Below are positions 51,729 to 61,374 of a stretch of 64,000 nucleotides of DNA, one piece after another. How positions within the stretch are numbered: the first letter of the stretch is position 1; every line of letters begins with the position of its first letter. Where the stretch lies: NCBI RefSeq assembly GCF_006337065.1, contig NZ_CP040872.1, positions 1,240,001-1,304,000 of the forward strand, read 5' to 3'. Source of the stretch: Agromyces laixinhei (GTDB lineage Bacteria; Actinomycetota; Actinomycetes; Actinomycetales; Microbacteriaceae). A model generated the notes under the pieces. The model was not told the DNA's origin. It saw only the letters and a program-made list of their open reading frames with translations, and did not search any database. The position numbers were made by a program, and so were the translations under genes.

Positions 51729-53084
51729 ATGGCACGTGTGACCCCCGCCGAAGCATCCGGCGCCTCCGCCGCCCCGAAGAACGGGGTCGCAGAGCGAACG
51801 GATGTCGCGACCGCGCTGGCGACGGCGATCATCCCAGCTCGCGGCGGGTCGAAGGGCTTGCCGGGCAAGAACGTGGCACGAGTGGGCGGCGTGCCGCTCG
51901 TCGCGCGCGCCGTGCGTGCGGCGCTCGCGGCCGAGCGCATCGGACGCGTCGTCGTCACGACCGATGACGAGGCGATCGCGGGCGCCGCACGCGCTGCGGG
52001 CGCCGAAACGGTCGCGCGGCCCGCCGAGCTGGCCGGATGCACGGCGACGAGCGAGTCCGCGGTGCTGCACGCCCTCGAGGCGCTCGGCGCGACCGCGCCC
52101 GCGCCCGAGGATGCTGCCGATGCTGCCGATGCCGCCGTCACCGACGCGATCACCGTGTTCATCCAGGCCACCTCGCCCTTCATCGACCCGGCCGACCTCG
52201 ACGCGGCGATCGAGACCGTCGCCCGCGACGAGCGCGACGTCGTGTTCTCGGCGACGCCGAGCCACGTCTTCCTCTGGCGCGACGCCGGCGGCGACACCGT
52301 GGGCGTCAACCACGACGCGGCACATCGCCCGCGACGACAGGATCGGGAGCCCGAGTACGCCGAGACTGGGGCGTTCTACGTGATGCGCACCGGCGGGTTC
52401 GTCCGGCACGGCCATCGATTCTTCGGACGCGTGGGAATCCAGCGCGTCAACGCCGATCATGCGATCGAGATCGACGATGCGGCCGACCTGGCGCGGGCGA
52501 ATGCGCTGGCCCGGGCGATCGATCTCGCGCCGCTGCATCCGCTGCCGCTCATCGACGTCGACGCCGTGGTCACGGACTTCGACGGAGTGCACACCGATGA
52601 CACCGTGATGGTCGACGAGCTCGGGCGGGAAACGGTGCGGGTCGGCCGCAGCGACGGCTACGGGATCGCTCGCCTCAGGGCCGCAGGCGTGCCAGTGCTC
52701 ATCCTCTCCGCAGAGGAGAACCCCGTCGTGGCGCGTCGCGCCGAGAAGCTCGGCGTCGAGTGTGCGCAGGGCATCGCCGAGAAGGGGTCGGTGCTCCGCG
52801 AGTGGGCGGCGCTCCGCGGCATCCGCCTCGATCGCATCGCCTACCTCGGCAACGACCACGGAGATCTGCCCGCGCTCTCCGGCGTCGGCTGGCCGATCGC
52901 CGTCGCCGACGCGGCCCCCGCCGTGCTCGATGTCGTCAGGCACGTGCTCGTGCACCGCGGCGGAAGCGGCGCCGTGCGGGAGCTCGCCGACCTCGTACTC
53001 GCGGCTCGGGCGAGCGATTCCGCGACGAAGCAGGCAGCGCTTCTCACCGATCCGACCTTCGACACCTCAGGAGTGCACGCATGA
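51729..53084 (+). CDS. neuA: Acylneuraminate cytidylyltransferase fused to a HAD phosphatase
   Basis: 451 residues. The N-terminal part (about 30-260) is a CMP-sugar synthetase of the NeuA/KdsB kind, with AIIPARGGSKGLPGKNV as the nucleotide-binding signature. The C-terminal part (about 275-420) is a HAD-IIIC phosphatase related to KdsC, with DFDGVHTDD as its Asp-x-Asp motif and LGNDHGDLPAL as the metal-binding end. One protein could thus both remove phosphate from a nonulosonate-9-phosphate and activate the sugar. TAGCTT, 6 bases before ATG 51729, suggests a leaderless message. The stop overlaps neuB. Confidence 0.88.
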   Translation: MARVTPAEASGASAAPKNGVAERTDVATALATAIIPARGGSKGLPGKNVARVGGVPLVARAVRAALAAERIGRVVVTTDDEAIAGAARAAGAETVARPAELAGCTATSESAVLHALEALGATAPAPEDAADAADAAVTDAITVFIQATSPFIDPADLDAAIETVARDERDVVFSATPSHVFLWRDAGGDTVGVNHDAAHRPRRQDREPEYAETGAFYVMRTGGFVRHGHRFFGRVGIQRVNADHAIEIDDAADLARANALARAIDLAPLHPLPLIDVDAVVTDFDGVHTDDTVMVDELGRETVRVGRSDGYGIARLRAAGVPVLILSAEENPVVARRAEKLGVECAQGIAEKGSVLREWAALRGIRLDRIAYLGNDHGDLPALSGVGWPIAVADAAPAVLDVVRHVLVHRGGSGAVRELADLVLAARASDSATKQAALLTDPTFDTSGVHA

Positions 53085-53959
53085 CCGCAATTCGAATCGG
53101 CCGATCGACGGTCGGCGCCGAGTACCCCGTCTACGTCATCGGCGAGATCGGCCTGAACCACAACGGCGACGTCGAGATCGCGAAGCGACTGATCGACGTG
53201 GCCGTCGAGGCGGGCGCGCAAGCCGTGAAGTTCCAGAAGCGCACTCCCGAGATCGCGACCCCCGAGCACATGCGGGATGTGCCGCGCGAGACTCCGTGGG
53301 GCACGATGAGCTACCTCGACTACCGGCGGCGCGTGGAGTTCGGCGAGCCCGAGTACCTCGAGATCGCGTCGTATGCGATGCGCTCCGGCATCGACTGGTT
53401 CGCCTCCCCGTGGGACGTGCCGTCGGTCGAGTTCCTCGAGGGGCTCGACGTCGTGGCGCACAAGGTCGCGTCGGCGTCGGTGACCGACCTCGCACTGCTC
53501 GAGGCGATCGCGCAGACGGGCAAGCCGGTGATCCTCTCGACCGGCATGTCGACGCTCGACGAGATCGACCGCGCCGTCGGGACGCTCGGCACCGACCGGC
53601 TCGTCATGTTGCACGCGACCTCCAGCTACCCGATGCCGCCCGAAGAGGCCAACCTGCGCACGATCGAGACGTTGCGCGGGCGATACTCGGGCGTTCCGAT
53701 CGGGTACTCGGGGCACGAGCGGGGCCTGCAGATCTCGCTCGCCGCGGTCGCCCTCGGCGCCGTCGCGGTCGAACGTCACATCACGCTCGACCGCGCCATG
53801 TGGGGCTCCGACCAGGCGGCATCGCTCGAGCCGACCGGGTTCGAGCACCTCGTGCGCGACATCCGCGTGATCGCCGACGCGATGGGCGACGGCGTCAAGC
53901 GAGTCTTCCCGGGCGAAGAGGCGCCGCGCGCCAAGCTCCGGCGCGTGCCGGCCCTGTGA
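53081..53959 (+). CDS. neuB: Sialic-acid-type synthase (NeuB) without SAF domain
   Basis: 292 residues. The TIM-barrel catalytic domain of nonulosonate synthases is complete: IGEIGLNHNGD, VKFQKRTP, KVASASVTDL, LSTGMSTLDE and IGYSGHERG. These enzymes join phosphoenolpyruvate to a hexosamine or mannose derivative. Typical NeuB proteins have about 340-350 residues with a C-terminal SAF (antifreeze-like) domain; this one stops right at the junction (KLRRVPAL). Start ATG 53081 overlaps the neuA stop. Confidence 0.85.
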   Translation: MTAIRIGRSTVGAEYPVYVIGEIGLNHNGDVEIAKRLIDVAVEAGAQAVKFQKRTPEIATPEHMRDVPRETPWGTMSYLDYRRRVEFGEPEYLEIASYAMRSGIDWFASPWDVPSVEFLEGLDVVAHKVASASVTDLALLEAIAQTGKPVILSTGMSTLDEIDRAVGTLGTDRLVMLHATSSYPMPPEEANLRTIETLRGRYSGVPIGYSGHERGLQISLAAVALGAVAVERHITLDRAMWGSDQAASLEPTGFEHLVRDIRVIADAMGDGVKRVFPGEEAPRAKLRRVPAL

Positions 53960-55251
53960 GCGCCGGCCGGCGCCTGCTCGTCATCGCCGACTCGGATTCG
54001 TACGTCAAGTGGGGCGCGGGGTTCGCGTCGCGGCTGCCCGAGGGCTGGCGGACCGACCTTGCCGTGCTGCAGACGCCGGTGCTGCCGAGCGCCAGGCAAT
54101 TGCGTGCCGCGCTTGCGGGCTCGACGTTCGCACCTGACACCGTCGCGACGCTTCGCCTCGAAGAGCTCGAGGAACGCCTCGTCGCCGTTCGCCCCGATGT
54201 CGTGCTGCTCGCGTTGCGCGGGCCGCTGGTGCGGGTTGTCGCGCCGCTCCTCGGCAGCGGCGCCGATCGCGCCGTGCTCGTGAGCGGCTTCCCCGGCCTG
54301 ACGATCCCCGCCGCGCCGAAGGCGATCGTGTATCGCGAGCAGGTCGATCTCATCGTGTTGCACAGCCGCCGCGAGGTGCGCGAGTTCCGTGCGAACGCCG
54401 CGAGCCTCGGCGTCTCGGTGGAGTTCGGTCTCGCGACCCTCCCGTTCCTCTCCGACGAAGCGCTGACGGATGTCGCAGCCGACGATTCCCGGAGCGACCT
54501 CGTCTTCGCGGCGCAGGCGAAAGTTCCGGCCGACCGCGAGGATCGGGTGCGGTTGCTCGGCTGGCTCGCCGACGCCGCTCGGCGGCGCCCCTCACGACGT
54601 GTCGTGGTGAAGGTTCGGGCTCGCCGGGGTGAGGCGCAGACGCACGCCGAGGCGTTCGACTACGCCGAACTGCTCGCCGATCCCGAGGTGCGACGTGAAC
54701 TCGGCGGCACGCTGCCGCCGAATCTCGTCGTGGAGGACGGCCCGATGTCGGCGCACCTCGCGAGCGCCGTGGGCCTCGTGACCGTGAGCTCGACGGCGGT
54801 GCTCGAGGCTGTCGCGGCCGGGCTGCCCGCGTTGCTCGTCGACGAGTTCGGGGTCGAGCCGAAGCTCATCAACACCGTGTTCGAGGGCAGTGGGCTGTTC
54901 GGAGGGGCCGATGCGCTCGCAGGCTGGGTGCTCCGGCATCCGAACGCCGGGTGGCTCGTCGACAACTACTTCCACGGCGGCGAACACGACGACTGGGAGG
55001 CGCAGCTCTCGGCGCTCCTCGATCGGCGTGCCGCCGGGGCGCTCGCGCCGCGTGAGCGCGCGCACAATCTCACCGGCGGAGCGCTGCGCCGTGCATTCGA
55101 ACGCAAGCGCATGCTCGGCGAGCACGATCGTACGTTCACGGGCGCCGCCGCGATGGCCGTGGCGATCCCGGCTCGATGGGTCGTTCGTCGGGTACGGCGG
55201 ATGCGGCGACTGCTCGCGCCGGTCAGCGGTGCGGCCACGGCCGACGCCTGA
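53956..55251 (+). CDS. Probable glycosyltransferase of the nonulosonic-acid operon
   Basis: 431 residues from GTG 53956 (GTGA overlap with neuB). The fold pattern, with RRLLVIADSDSYVKWG at the N-terminus, a helix-rich middle, and a C-terminal half with VEDGPMSAHLASAVGLVTVSS and AAGLPALLVDEFGVEPKL, resembles GT-B type transferases and the DUF6716 group of predicted glycosyltransferases. The C-terminus is rich in Arg (RWVVRRVRRMRRLL), which may bind membrane lipids. Because it is coupled to neuA and neuB, it could transfer the CMP-activated sugar to a cell-surface polymer. Family naming is from memory and moderate in certainty. Confidence 0.65.
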   Translation: MSAGRRLLVIADSDSYVKWGAGFASRLPEGWRTDLAVLQTPVLPSARQLRAALAGSTFAPDTVATLRLEELEERLVAVRPDVVLLALRGPLVRVVAPLLGSGADRAVLVSGFPGLTIPAAPKAIVYREQVDLIVLHSRREVREFRANAASLGVSVEFGLATLPFLSDEALTDVAADDSRSDLVFAAQAKVPADREDRVRLLGWLADAARRRPSRRVVVKVRARRGEAQTHAEAFDYAELLADPEVRRELGGTLPPNLVVEDGPMSAHLASAVGLVTVSSTAVLEAVAAGLPALLVDEFGVEPKLINTVFEGSGLFGGADALAGWVLRHPNAGWLVDNYFHGGEHDDWEAQLSALLDRRAAGALAPRERAHNLTGGALRRAFERKRMLGEHDRTFTGAAAMAVAIPARWVVRRVRRMRRLLAPVSGAATADA

Positions 55252-55272
55252 CCGGGCTCCGACTCTCCCGCG

Positions 55273-55809
55273 TCAGTCGACGGGCGCGGAGTGCTCCTCG
55301 ACGTGGAGCAGGTACGCCGCGGCATTGCGCTGGATGCCGGCTCGCTCGATGTCGCTGAGCTCGCGGCGAACCTTGGCCGGAATCCCGGCGACGAGCGAGC
55401 CCGGCGGCACGACCGTGCCCTCGAGCACCACGGCGCCGGCGGCGACGAGCGACCCCGCCCCGACCACCGCTCCGTTCAACACGGTCGCGTTCATGCCGAC
55501 GAGGCTGTGGTCTTCGATCGTGCAGCCGTGCAGTACCGCGCCGTGCCCGACCGACACCCCGCGGCCGACGTTCAACGGGTAGCCTGCGTCGACATGGCAG
55601 ACGACGGTGTCCTGCAGGTTCGCTCCCTCGCCGATGCGGATCGGCTCGGCTTCGGCACGGAGCACGGCGTTGTACCAGACGCTCGATCCGGCGGCGAGCT
55701 GCACGTCGCCGACGATCACCGCTCCCGCGGCCACGAAGGCCGTCTCGTCGAGAACGGGCGGCGCGATGCCGGCGATGGTCAGGACACGGGCGGAGGGGTC
55801 TGCTGGCAT
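55273..55809 (-). CDS. Gamma-carbonic-anhydrase-like hexapeptide protein
   Basis: 178 residues of left-handed beta-helix hexapeptide repeats (VGDVQLAAGSSVWYNAVLR onward). The three zinc-type His ligands are visible in VCHVDAG and SVGHGAVLHGC. It belongs to the gamma-CA/PaaY/YrdA group; whether it has carbonic anhydrase activity cannot be read from the sequence. It follows the APC permease gene by nine bases on the same strand. Confidence 0.85.
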   Translation of the reverse strand: MPADPSARVLTIAGIAPPVLDETAFVAAGAVIVGDVQLAAGSSVWYNAVLRAEAEPIRIGEGANLQDTVVCHVDAGYPLNVGRGVSVGHGAVLHGCTIEDHSLVGMNATVLNGAVVGAGSLVAAGAVVLEGTVVPPGSLVAGIPAKVRRELSDIERAGIQRNAAAYLLHVEEHSAPVD

Positions 55810-55818
55810 GCCGCCAGC

Positions 55819-57075
55819 CTACGCGCGCACGAGCCGGGTGATGAGTCGGTAGGCCGCGCCGATGGCGAGCACGGCGACGCCCACGACGACCGAGACGGGC
55901 GGAAGGGATGCGACGAGCACGAGGCATCCGATCGCCCCCAGCGCGGAGAGCGCTCGGGGGAAGCGCCGCTCCGACCGCGGCTGGGTGATCGCCGCGAGGT
56001 TCGCAACGAGGTAGTAGAGCAGCACCCCGAACGAGGAGAAGCCGATCGCCTCGCGCAGGTCGACCGTCGCGACGAGCACGACGACGACGAGGGCGACGGC
56101 GATCTCGGCGACGTCTGGCACCCGGAACCGCGGATGCACCCGGGCCAGTATGCGGGGGAATTCGTCGTCGCGTGCCATCGCCAGGGTCGTGCGGCCGACG
56201 CCCGCGATGAGGGCGAGCAGCGCCCCCAGCGCCGCCACGGCAGCACCGAGGCGCACGACGGGCGAGGCCCACTGCCATCCGGCGGCTTCGACGACGTCGA
56301 CGAGCGGGGCGACGGATGCCGCGAGCCCGTCCGGCCCGAGGGAGCCGAGCGACGCCGCGCCGACGGCGGCATACACGAGCACCGCGACGGCGAACGCGAT
56401 GCCGATCGCCCGGGGGATCGTGCGCGACGGGTCTCTCACCTCCTCTCCGAGCGTTGCGATGCGTGCATAGCCGGCGAAGGCGAAGAACAACAGCCCGGCC
56501 GACTGCAGAATGCCGAGCCACTCGTGATCGAGCGGCCCGTGGCCGGTCGCTGCGCCGGCCGATGCGCCGCCGACCGGTGCTGCCACACCGGCCGCAACCA
56601 CGATCGCGAGGACTCCGAGCACGCCGATGACGATCGCCGTCGCCACCCGCGCGGTGCGGGTGACCCCGCGCAGGTCGACCGCGGCGACGGCGAGCACGGC
56701 GACGACGGCGATCGGCCGCTGCCACGCCGGCGGTGCCAGGTAGGCGGCGACGGTCATCGCCATGGCCGCGCAGCTCGCGGTCTTGCCGATGACGAAGCTC
56801 CAGCCGGCGAGGAACCCCGGCCACTCCCCGAGTCGTTCTCTGCCGTACCGGTAGGCGCCGCCCGACTGCGGGTAGCGCGCGGCGAGTTGCGCCGTCGAGC
56901 CTGCATTGGCGAACGCCACGAACGCCGCGATCGCGAGTCCGATCATGAGCCCGGTTCCCGCAGCCTGCGCTGCCGGGGCGAACACCGCGAAGACGCCGGC
57001 GCCGACCATCGCGGCGAGGCCGATCGCAACCGCTTGACGAAGGCCGAGGCTGCGGGCGAGGTCTGGTTGCTCCAC
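55819..57075 (-). CDS. APC-family amino acid permease
   Basis: 418 residues with about 11-12 membrane helices. The first helix has the APC-type GLAAMVGAGVFAVF loop, and the FVAFANAGSTAQLAARYPQSGGAYRYG stretch and a cytoplasmic GEEVRDPSRTIPRAI loop are typical. The GTG start at 57075 is preceded on the minus strand by TAGTGT, perhaps a -10 for a leaderless message. Substrate unknown. Divergent from the YbaK-type gene. Confidence 0.87.
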   Translation of the reverse strand: MEQPDLARSLGLRQAVAIGLAAMVGAGVFAVFAPAAQAAGTGLMIGLAIAAFVAFANAGSTAQLAARYPQSGGAYRYGRERLGEWPGFLAGWSFVIGKTASCAAMAMTVAAYLAPPAWQRPIAVVAVLAVAAVDLRGVTRTARVATAIVIGVLGVLAIVVAAGVAAPVGGASAGAATGHGPLDHEWLGILQSAGLLFFAFAGYARIATLGEEVRDPSRTIPRAIGIAFAVAVLVYAAVGAASLGSLGPDGLAASVAPLVDVVEAAGWQWASPVVRLGAAVAALGALLALIAGVGRTTLAMARDDEFPRILARVHPRFRVPDVAEIAVALVVVVLVATVDLREAIGFSSFGVLLYYLVANLAAITQPRSERRFPRALSALGAIGCLVLVASLPPVSVVVGVAVLAIGAAYRLITRLVRA

Positions 57076-57115
57076 GCTCGCACACTAGAGCATGCAGGTG
57101 GCTAGGATCTTCTGC

Positions 57116-57604
57116 ATGTCCACCTCGCATTCCGCCGTCGATCGCGTGGCCGAGGCGCTCGCCGGGCACGGGCTGACGCCCGAGATCGTCTGGTTCGACG
57201 CCGCCGTCACGACCGCCCCGCTCGCCGCGGAGGCCCTCGGCGTCGAGGTCGGGCAGATCGCGAATTCGCTCGTCTTCACGATCGACGACGAGCCGATCCT
57301 CGTGCTCACCTCCGGGTCGCATCGGGTGGACACGGAGTGGCTCGGCGCTGAACTCGGCGGCGTCATCCGTCGTGCATCGAAGGAGACCGTGAAAGCGGCG
57401 ACCGGTCAGGTGATCGGGGGCGTCGCGCCGCTCGGCCACCCCGAGCAGGTGCGCACGATCGTCGATGTGCAGCTCGCCGACTACCCGGCGGTGTGGGCTG
57501 CAGCGGGCCACGCGAAGACAGTGTTCCCGACGTCGTTCGACGAACTCGTGCGCATCACAGGCGGCACCCCGAGCGCGGTTGAACCGGGCTCGGCCGTCGC
57601 GTAG
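57116..57604 (+). CDS. YbaK/EbsC-family aminoacyl-tRNA deacylase-like protein
   Basis: 162 residues. The single-domain YbaK fold is recognisable from VEVGQIANSLVF and PILVLTSGSHRVD, the conserved Lys in RRASKETVKAATG and the GGVAPLGHP loop. Members hydrolyse mischarged Cys/Pro/Ala-tRNAs. ATG 57116 is preferred to ATG 57092 because TAGGAT (57103-57108) fits a -10 that would start a leaderless message there. The 48-bp repeat array begins about 105 bases after its stop. Confidence 0.85.
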   Translation: MSTSHSAVDRVAEALAGHGLTPEIVWFDAAVTTAPLAAEALGVEVGQIANSLVFTIDDEPILVLTSGSHRVDTEWLGAELGGVIRRASKETVKAATGQVIGGVAPLGHPEQVRTIVDVQLADYPAVWAAAGHAKTVFPTSFDELVRITGGTPSAVEPGSAVA

Positions 57605-57710
57605 CGAGGGCGGATCGGCGGGCCGTCAACCGCCGATCCCGGCGGCCGTCACGTCGCCTGCGCAGCCGCTGAGTCACTCCGCGCCCTTCAACCTCCCCGC
57701 GACTCTGCTG

Positions 57711-58060
57711 TTGATGCGTGTGGCGCATCAACGCGTGAGTGTGTGGTGGATGAGGACGGTGATGCGTGGGGTGCATCAACGCGTGAGTATGTGGGGGATG
57801 TGGACGGTGATGCGTGTGGTGCATCAACGCGTGAGTATGTGGGGGATGTGGACGGTGATGCGTGTGGTGCATCAACGCGTGAGTATGTGGGGGATGTGGA
57901 CGGTGATGCGTGTGGTGCATCAACGCGTGAGTGTTGGGGGATGAGAAGGGTGATGCGTGTGGCGCATCAACGCGTGAGCGTGTGGGGGATGTGGACGGTG
58001 ATGCGTGTGGCGCATCAACGCGTGAGTGTTGGGGCATGAGGACGGTGATGCGCACGTTGC
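57711..58060. repeat. Seven-copy 48-bp tandem repeat array
   Basis: The marker GCATCAACGCGTGAG recurs at 57725, 57773, 57821, 57869, 57917, 57964 and 58012: period 48 with one 47-base step. Each unit contains an inverted repeat, best seen as TTGATGCG-TGTGG-CGCATCAA at 57711-57731; later copies change a C to T so that the pair becomes G/T. Copies 3-5 are nearly identical, while the ends are diverged and decay to about 58095. The region 57605-58209 has no convincing gene: repeated frames of 16 residues are open but lack codon bias and ribosome binding sites. No spacers, so not a CRISPR. Confidence 0.9.
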
Positions 58061-58209
58061 TGATGCGCACGTCGCTGATGTGCGTGACGCATCACTGCGC
58101 GACCGGGCGAGGCCGGTCGAGTTCTGCAGACATTCGGGACGGCAACGGCGGGCGACCGATCGGGCGGGATGTCGTCGGTTCCTGCGATGCTCGCCCGTGA
58201 AGGCAGTCA

Positions 58210-58905
58210 ATGGACAGTGAAGCAGCGGGCGATCGCCCGACCGACGCGGGCCCCGGAGCACGCCGCGAGGCCGGCCCAGGAGCACTCCGCGAGGCGGGCC
58301 GCTGGCAACCCGCACCGGGCGGGGCCGCGGGTATCGATGTTCCCGGCCTGGTGATGCGTGTTCGTCGCGCCGGCGACTTGAGCCAGCGTGAACTCGCCGC
58401 CGCGGTCGGCCGCGCTCAATCGCAGATTGCTCGTGTCGAAGGTGGGCGGTCGATCGTGAGTCTCGAGTTGCTGGAGCGCATCCTCGACCTCGCAGGCATG
58501 CGTCTCGCAGTGATCGACGGCGATGGCGTCGAGGTTCGGCCGATCGGGTCCGACTCGATTCGTGATGGTGCCGGCCGACGGATGCCCGCGCATCTGGATG
58601 TCAGGACTTTGGCCGATCGCCCGCGTTCGGCGTGGCTCACCGCGCATCGGGAGGCCGTCAGGCGAACCGCGTGGTACCACCAGCGTGCCGAGCGCGATCG
58701 ACGGCGAGCACGGTCGGAGCACCGCGTGGACGACCAGCCGACGCAACGCGAGCGCGAACTCGATGCGCGAGCGCAGCTCGGCAGGCGGGCATCGGGCTCG
58801 GTTCGGGGTGCAGCGACGCTGGCCGAGATGACGTGCGAATGCCCCGACCGGTGCTGGGAAAGCCGCGGCTGCGTCGACATCTGCGAATGCCGCTGCGGAG
58901 GCTGA
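58210..58905 (+). CDS. XRE-type HTH protein with cysteine-rich C-terminus
   Basis: 231 residues. The N-terminal 45 residues are low-complexity with a direct repeat (AGPGARRE/AGPGALRE). A helix-turn-helix spans about residues 48-102 (LSQRELAAAVGRAQSQIARVEGG). A basic, Arg-rich middle contains HLDVRTLADRPR, and the last 25 residues hold seven Cys (CECPDRCW ... CECRCGG), which could bind zinc or form disulfides. ATG 58210 follows GAAGG. It sits between the repeat array and gal genes; no partner such as a toxin is apparent. DNA-binding role likely, target unknown. Confidence 0.7.
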   Translation: MDSEAAGDRPTDAGPGARREAGPGALREAGRWQPAPGGAAGIDVPGLVMRVRRAGDLSQRELAAAVGRAQSQIARVEGGRSIVSLELLERILDLAGMRLAVIDGDGVEVRPIGSDSIRDGAGRRMPAHLDVRTLADRPRSAWLTAHREAVRRTAWYHQRAERDRRRARSEHRVDDQPTQRERELDARAQLGRRASGSVRGAATLAEMTCECPDRCWESRGCVDICECRCGG

Positions 58906-58920
58906 CACAGCCGCCGTGCC

Positions 58921-58952
58921 GGCACCGACCGGCACCGACCGGCACCGACCGG
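58921..58952. repeat. Three-copy 10-bp tandem repeat
   Basis: GGCACCGACC occurs three times in a row, followed by GGCG, between the HTH gene stop and the galK stop. Possibly a replication-slippage repeat; no function seen. Confidence 0.7.
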
Positions 58953-58955
58953 CGT

Positions 58956-60127
<1,172 letters not shown>

Positions 60128-60131
<4 letters not shown>

Positions 60132-61297
60132 ACCTCGGCCTTTCCGATCGCGACGCGGAGCGCCTCTGCCTGGGACTCGGGAGTGACGTCGCCGATCCAT
60201 GCTCCCATCGCCGCCTCGGATCCGGCGAGGAACTTCAGCTTGTCGGCGGCCCGGCGCGGGCTGGTCAACTGCAGCATGAGCCGCACGTCGCTCCGTCGCT
60301 CGTGCACGGGCGCCTGGTGCCACGCGGCGATGTAGGGCGTCGGGGTGTCATAGAGCAGGTCGACGCCGCGCAGGAGTCGCAGGTAGAGCGAGGCGAGTTC
60401 GTCGCGCTCGGCGAGCGTCGTCTCGGCGAGATCGGGCACGTGGCGGTGGGGGAGCAGGTGCACCTCGATCGGCCAGCGCGCGGCGAACGGCACGAACGCC
60501 GTCCAGTGCCGGCCGGAGAGCACCACGCGCGGCCCGCCGCGTTCGCGCTCGAGCAGGTCGGCGAAGAGCGTCGGCCCGTAGGCGTCGATCGAGGCGAGCA
60601 GCCGCTCGGTGCGGGGCGTCACATAGGGGTACGAGTAGATCTGACCGTGCGGGTGGCCGAGGGTGACGCCGATCGCCTCGCCGCGGTTCTCGAACGGGAA
60701 GACCTGCTGCACGCCGGGCAGGGTGGAGAGCGCGGCGGTGCGCTGTGCCCACGCCTCGATCACCGTGCGGGCGCGGGAGACGGTCTGCGTGCCGAACGAG
60801 CCCTCGTGCTCCGGGCTGAAGCAGACGACCTCGCACCGGCCGATCGAAGGAAGGGTGCGTTCGAGTCCGATCCCTCGAAGCTCCGTGAGGGCGGCTGCGG
60901 CGGAGGCATCCGCGGTGCCGAGCGCCGGGCCGAACGACGGCGAGCGGTTCTCGAACACGGCCACATCGTAGGTGCTCGGAATCTCAGAGGGGTTGCCGGG
61001 CCGCTGCGGGGCGAGAGGGTCGAGATCGGCGGGCGGCAGGAAGACGCGGTTCTGCCGCGCTGCGGCGATCGAGACCCACTCGCCGGTGAGCGGATCCTGC
61101 CGCATCCGCGCATTCGCAGGACGCGGGTCGAGCACGCGCTCGTCGATCGCACGCTCGGCCGGCAGCGCCGAGTCGGCGTCGTCGAAGTAGATGAGTTCGC
61201 GGCCATCGGCCAGCAGGGTCGACGTCACGGCGATGCGCGGGTCGACAGGGGCAGCGAATGCCGCGACGGCGGCGTCGTTCGAGTCGGTCACGCGCAC
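60128..61297 (-). CDS. galT: Galactose-1-phosphate uridylyltransferase
   Basis: About 389 residues. The HIT-type active site GHPHGQIYSYPY (His-Pro-His, about residue 214) and the C-terminal zinc-region EVHLLPHRHVPDL are present. It exchanges UMP between UDP-glucose and galactose-1-phosphate. GTG 61297 or GTG 61291 could be the start; AAGG lies 7 bases before the latter. The divergent gap to the DeoR gene has two direct-repeat operators. No galE is in the window. Confidence 0.94.
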
Positions 61298-61309
61298 ACC
61301 TTACGCGCC

Positions 61310-61345
61310 TTTCGTTTCGCAAACAAATCGGTTTCGTATTGCAAA
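61310..61345. promoter_or_regulatory. Direct-repeat operator in the galT/deoR divergent region
   Basis: TTTCGTTTCGCAAA (61310-61323) and TTTCGTATTGCAAA (61332-61345) are 14-mers with 12 of 14 identical bases (TTTCGTnTnGCAAA). Their starts are 22 bases apart, about two helical turns, so a repressor could bind both on one DNA face. The DeoR-family gene beside it is the natural candidate. Confidence 0.7.
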
Positions 61346-61374
61346 GCTCGCGGCAAGCGCGGAAGATGTCCGGT

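Noticed and set aside
55291..57105. Plus-strand 604-codon frame opposite carbonic anhydrase and permease genes
   Set aside because: Antisense shadow. Both minus-strand genes have clear family motifs.
57465..57944. Repeat-encoded protein with a 16-residue period
   Set aside because: It starts inside the YbaK-type gene in another frame and has no ribosome binding site. The period is simply 48 bases, so all frames appear repetitive.
57711..58060. CRISPR array
   Set aside because: Units are contiguous without variable spacers, and no cas genes are nearby.
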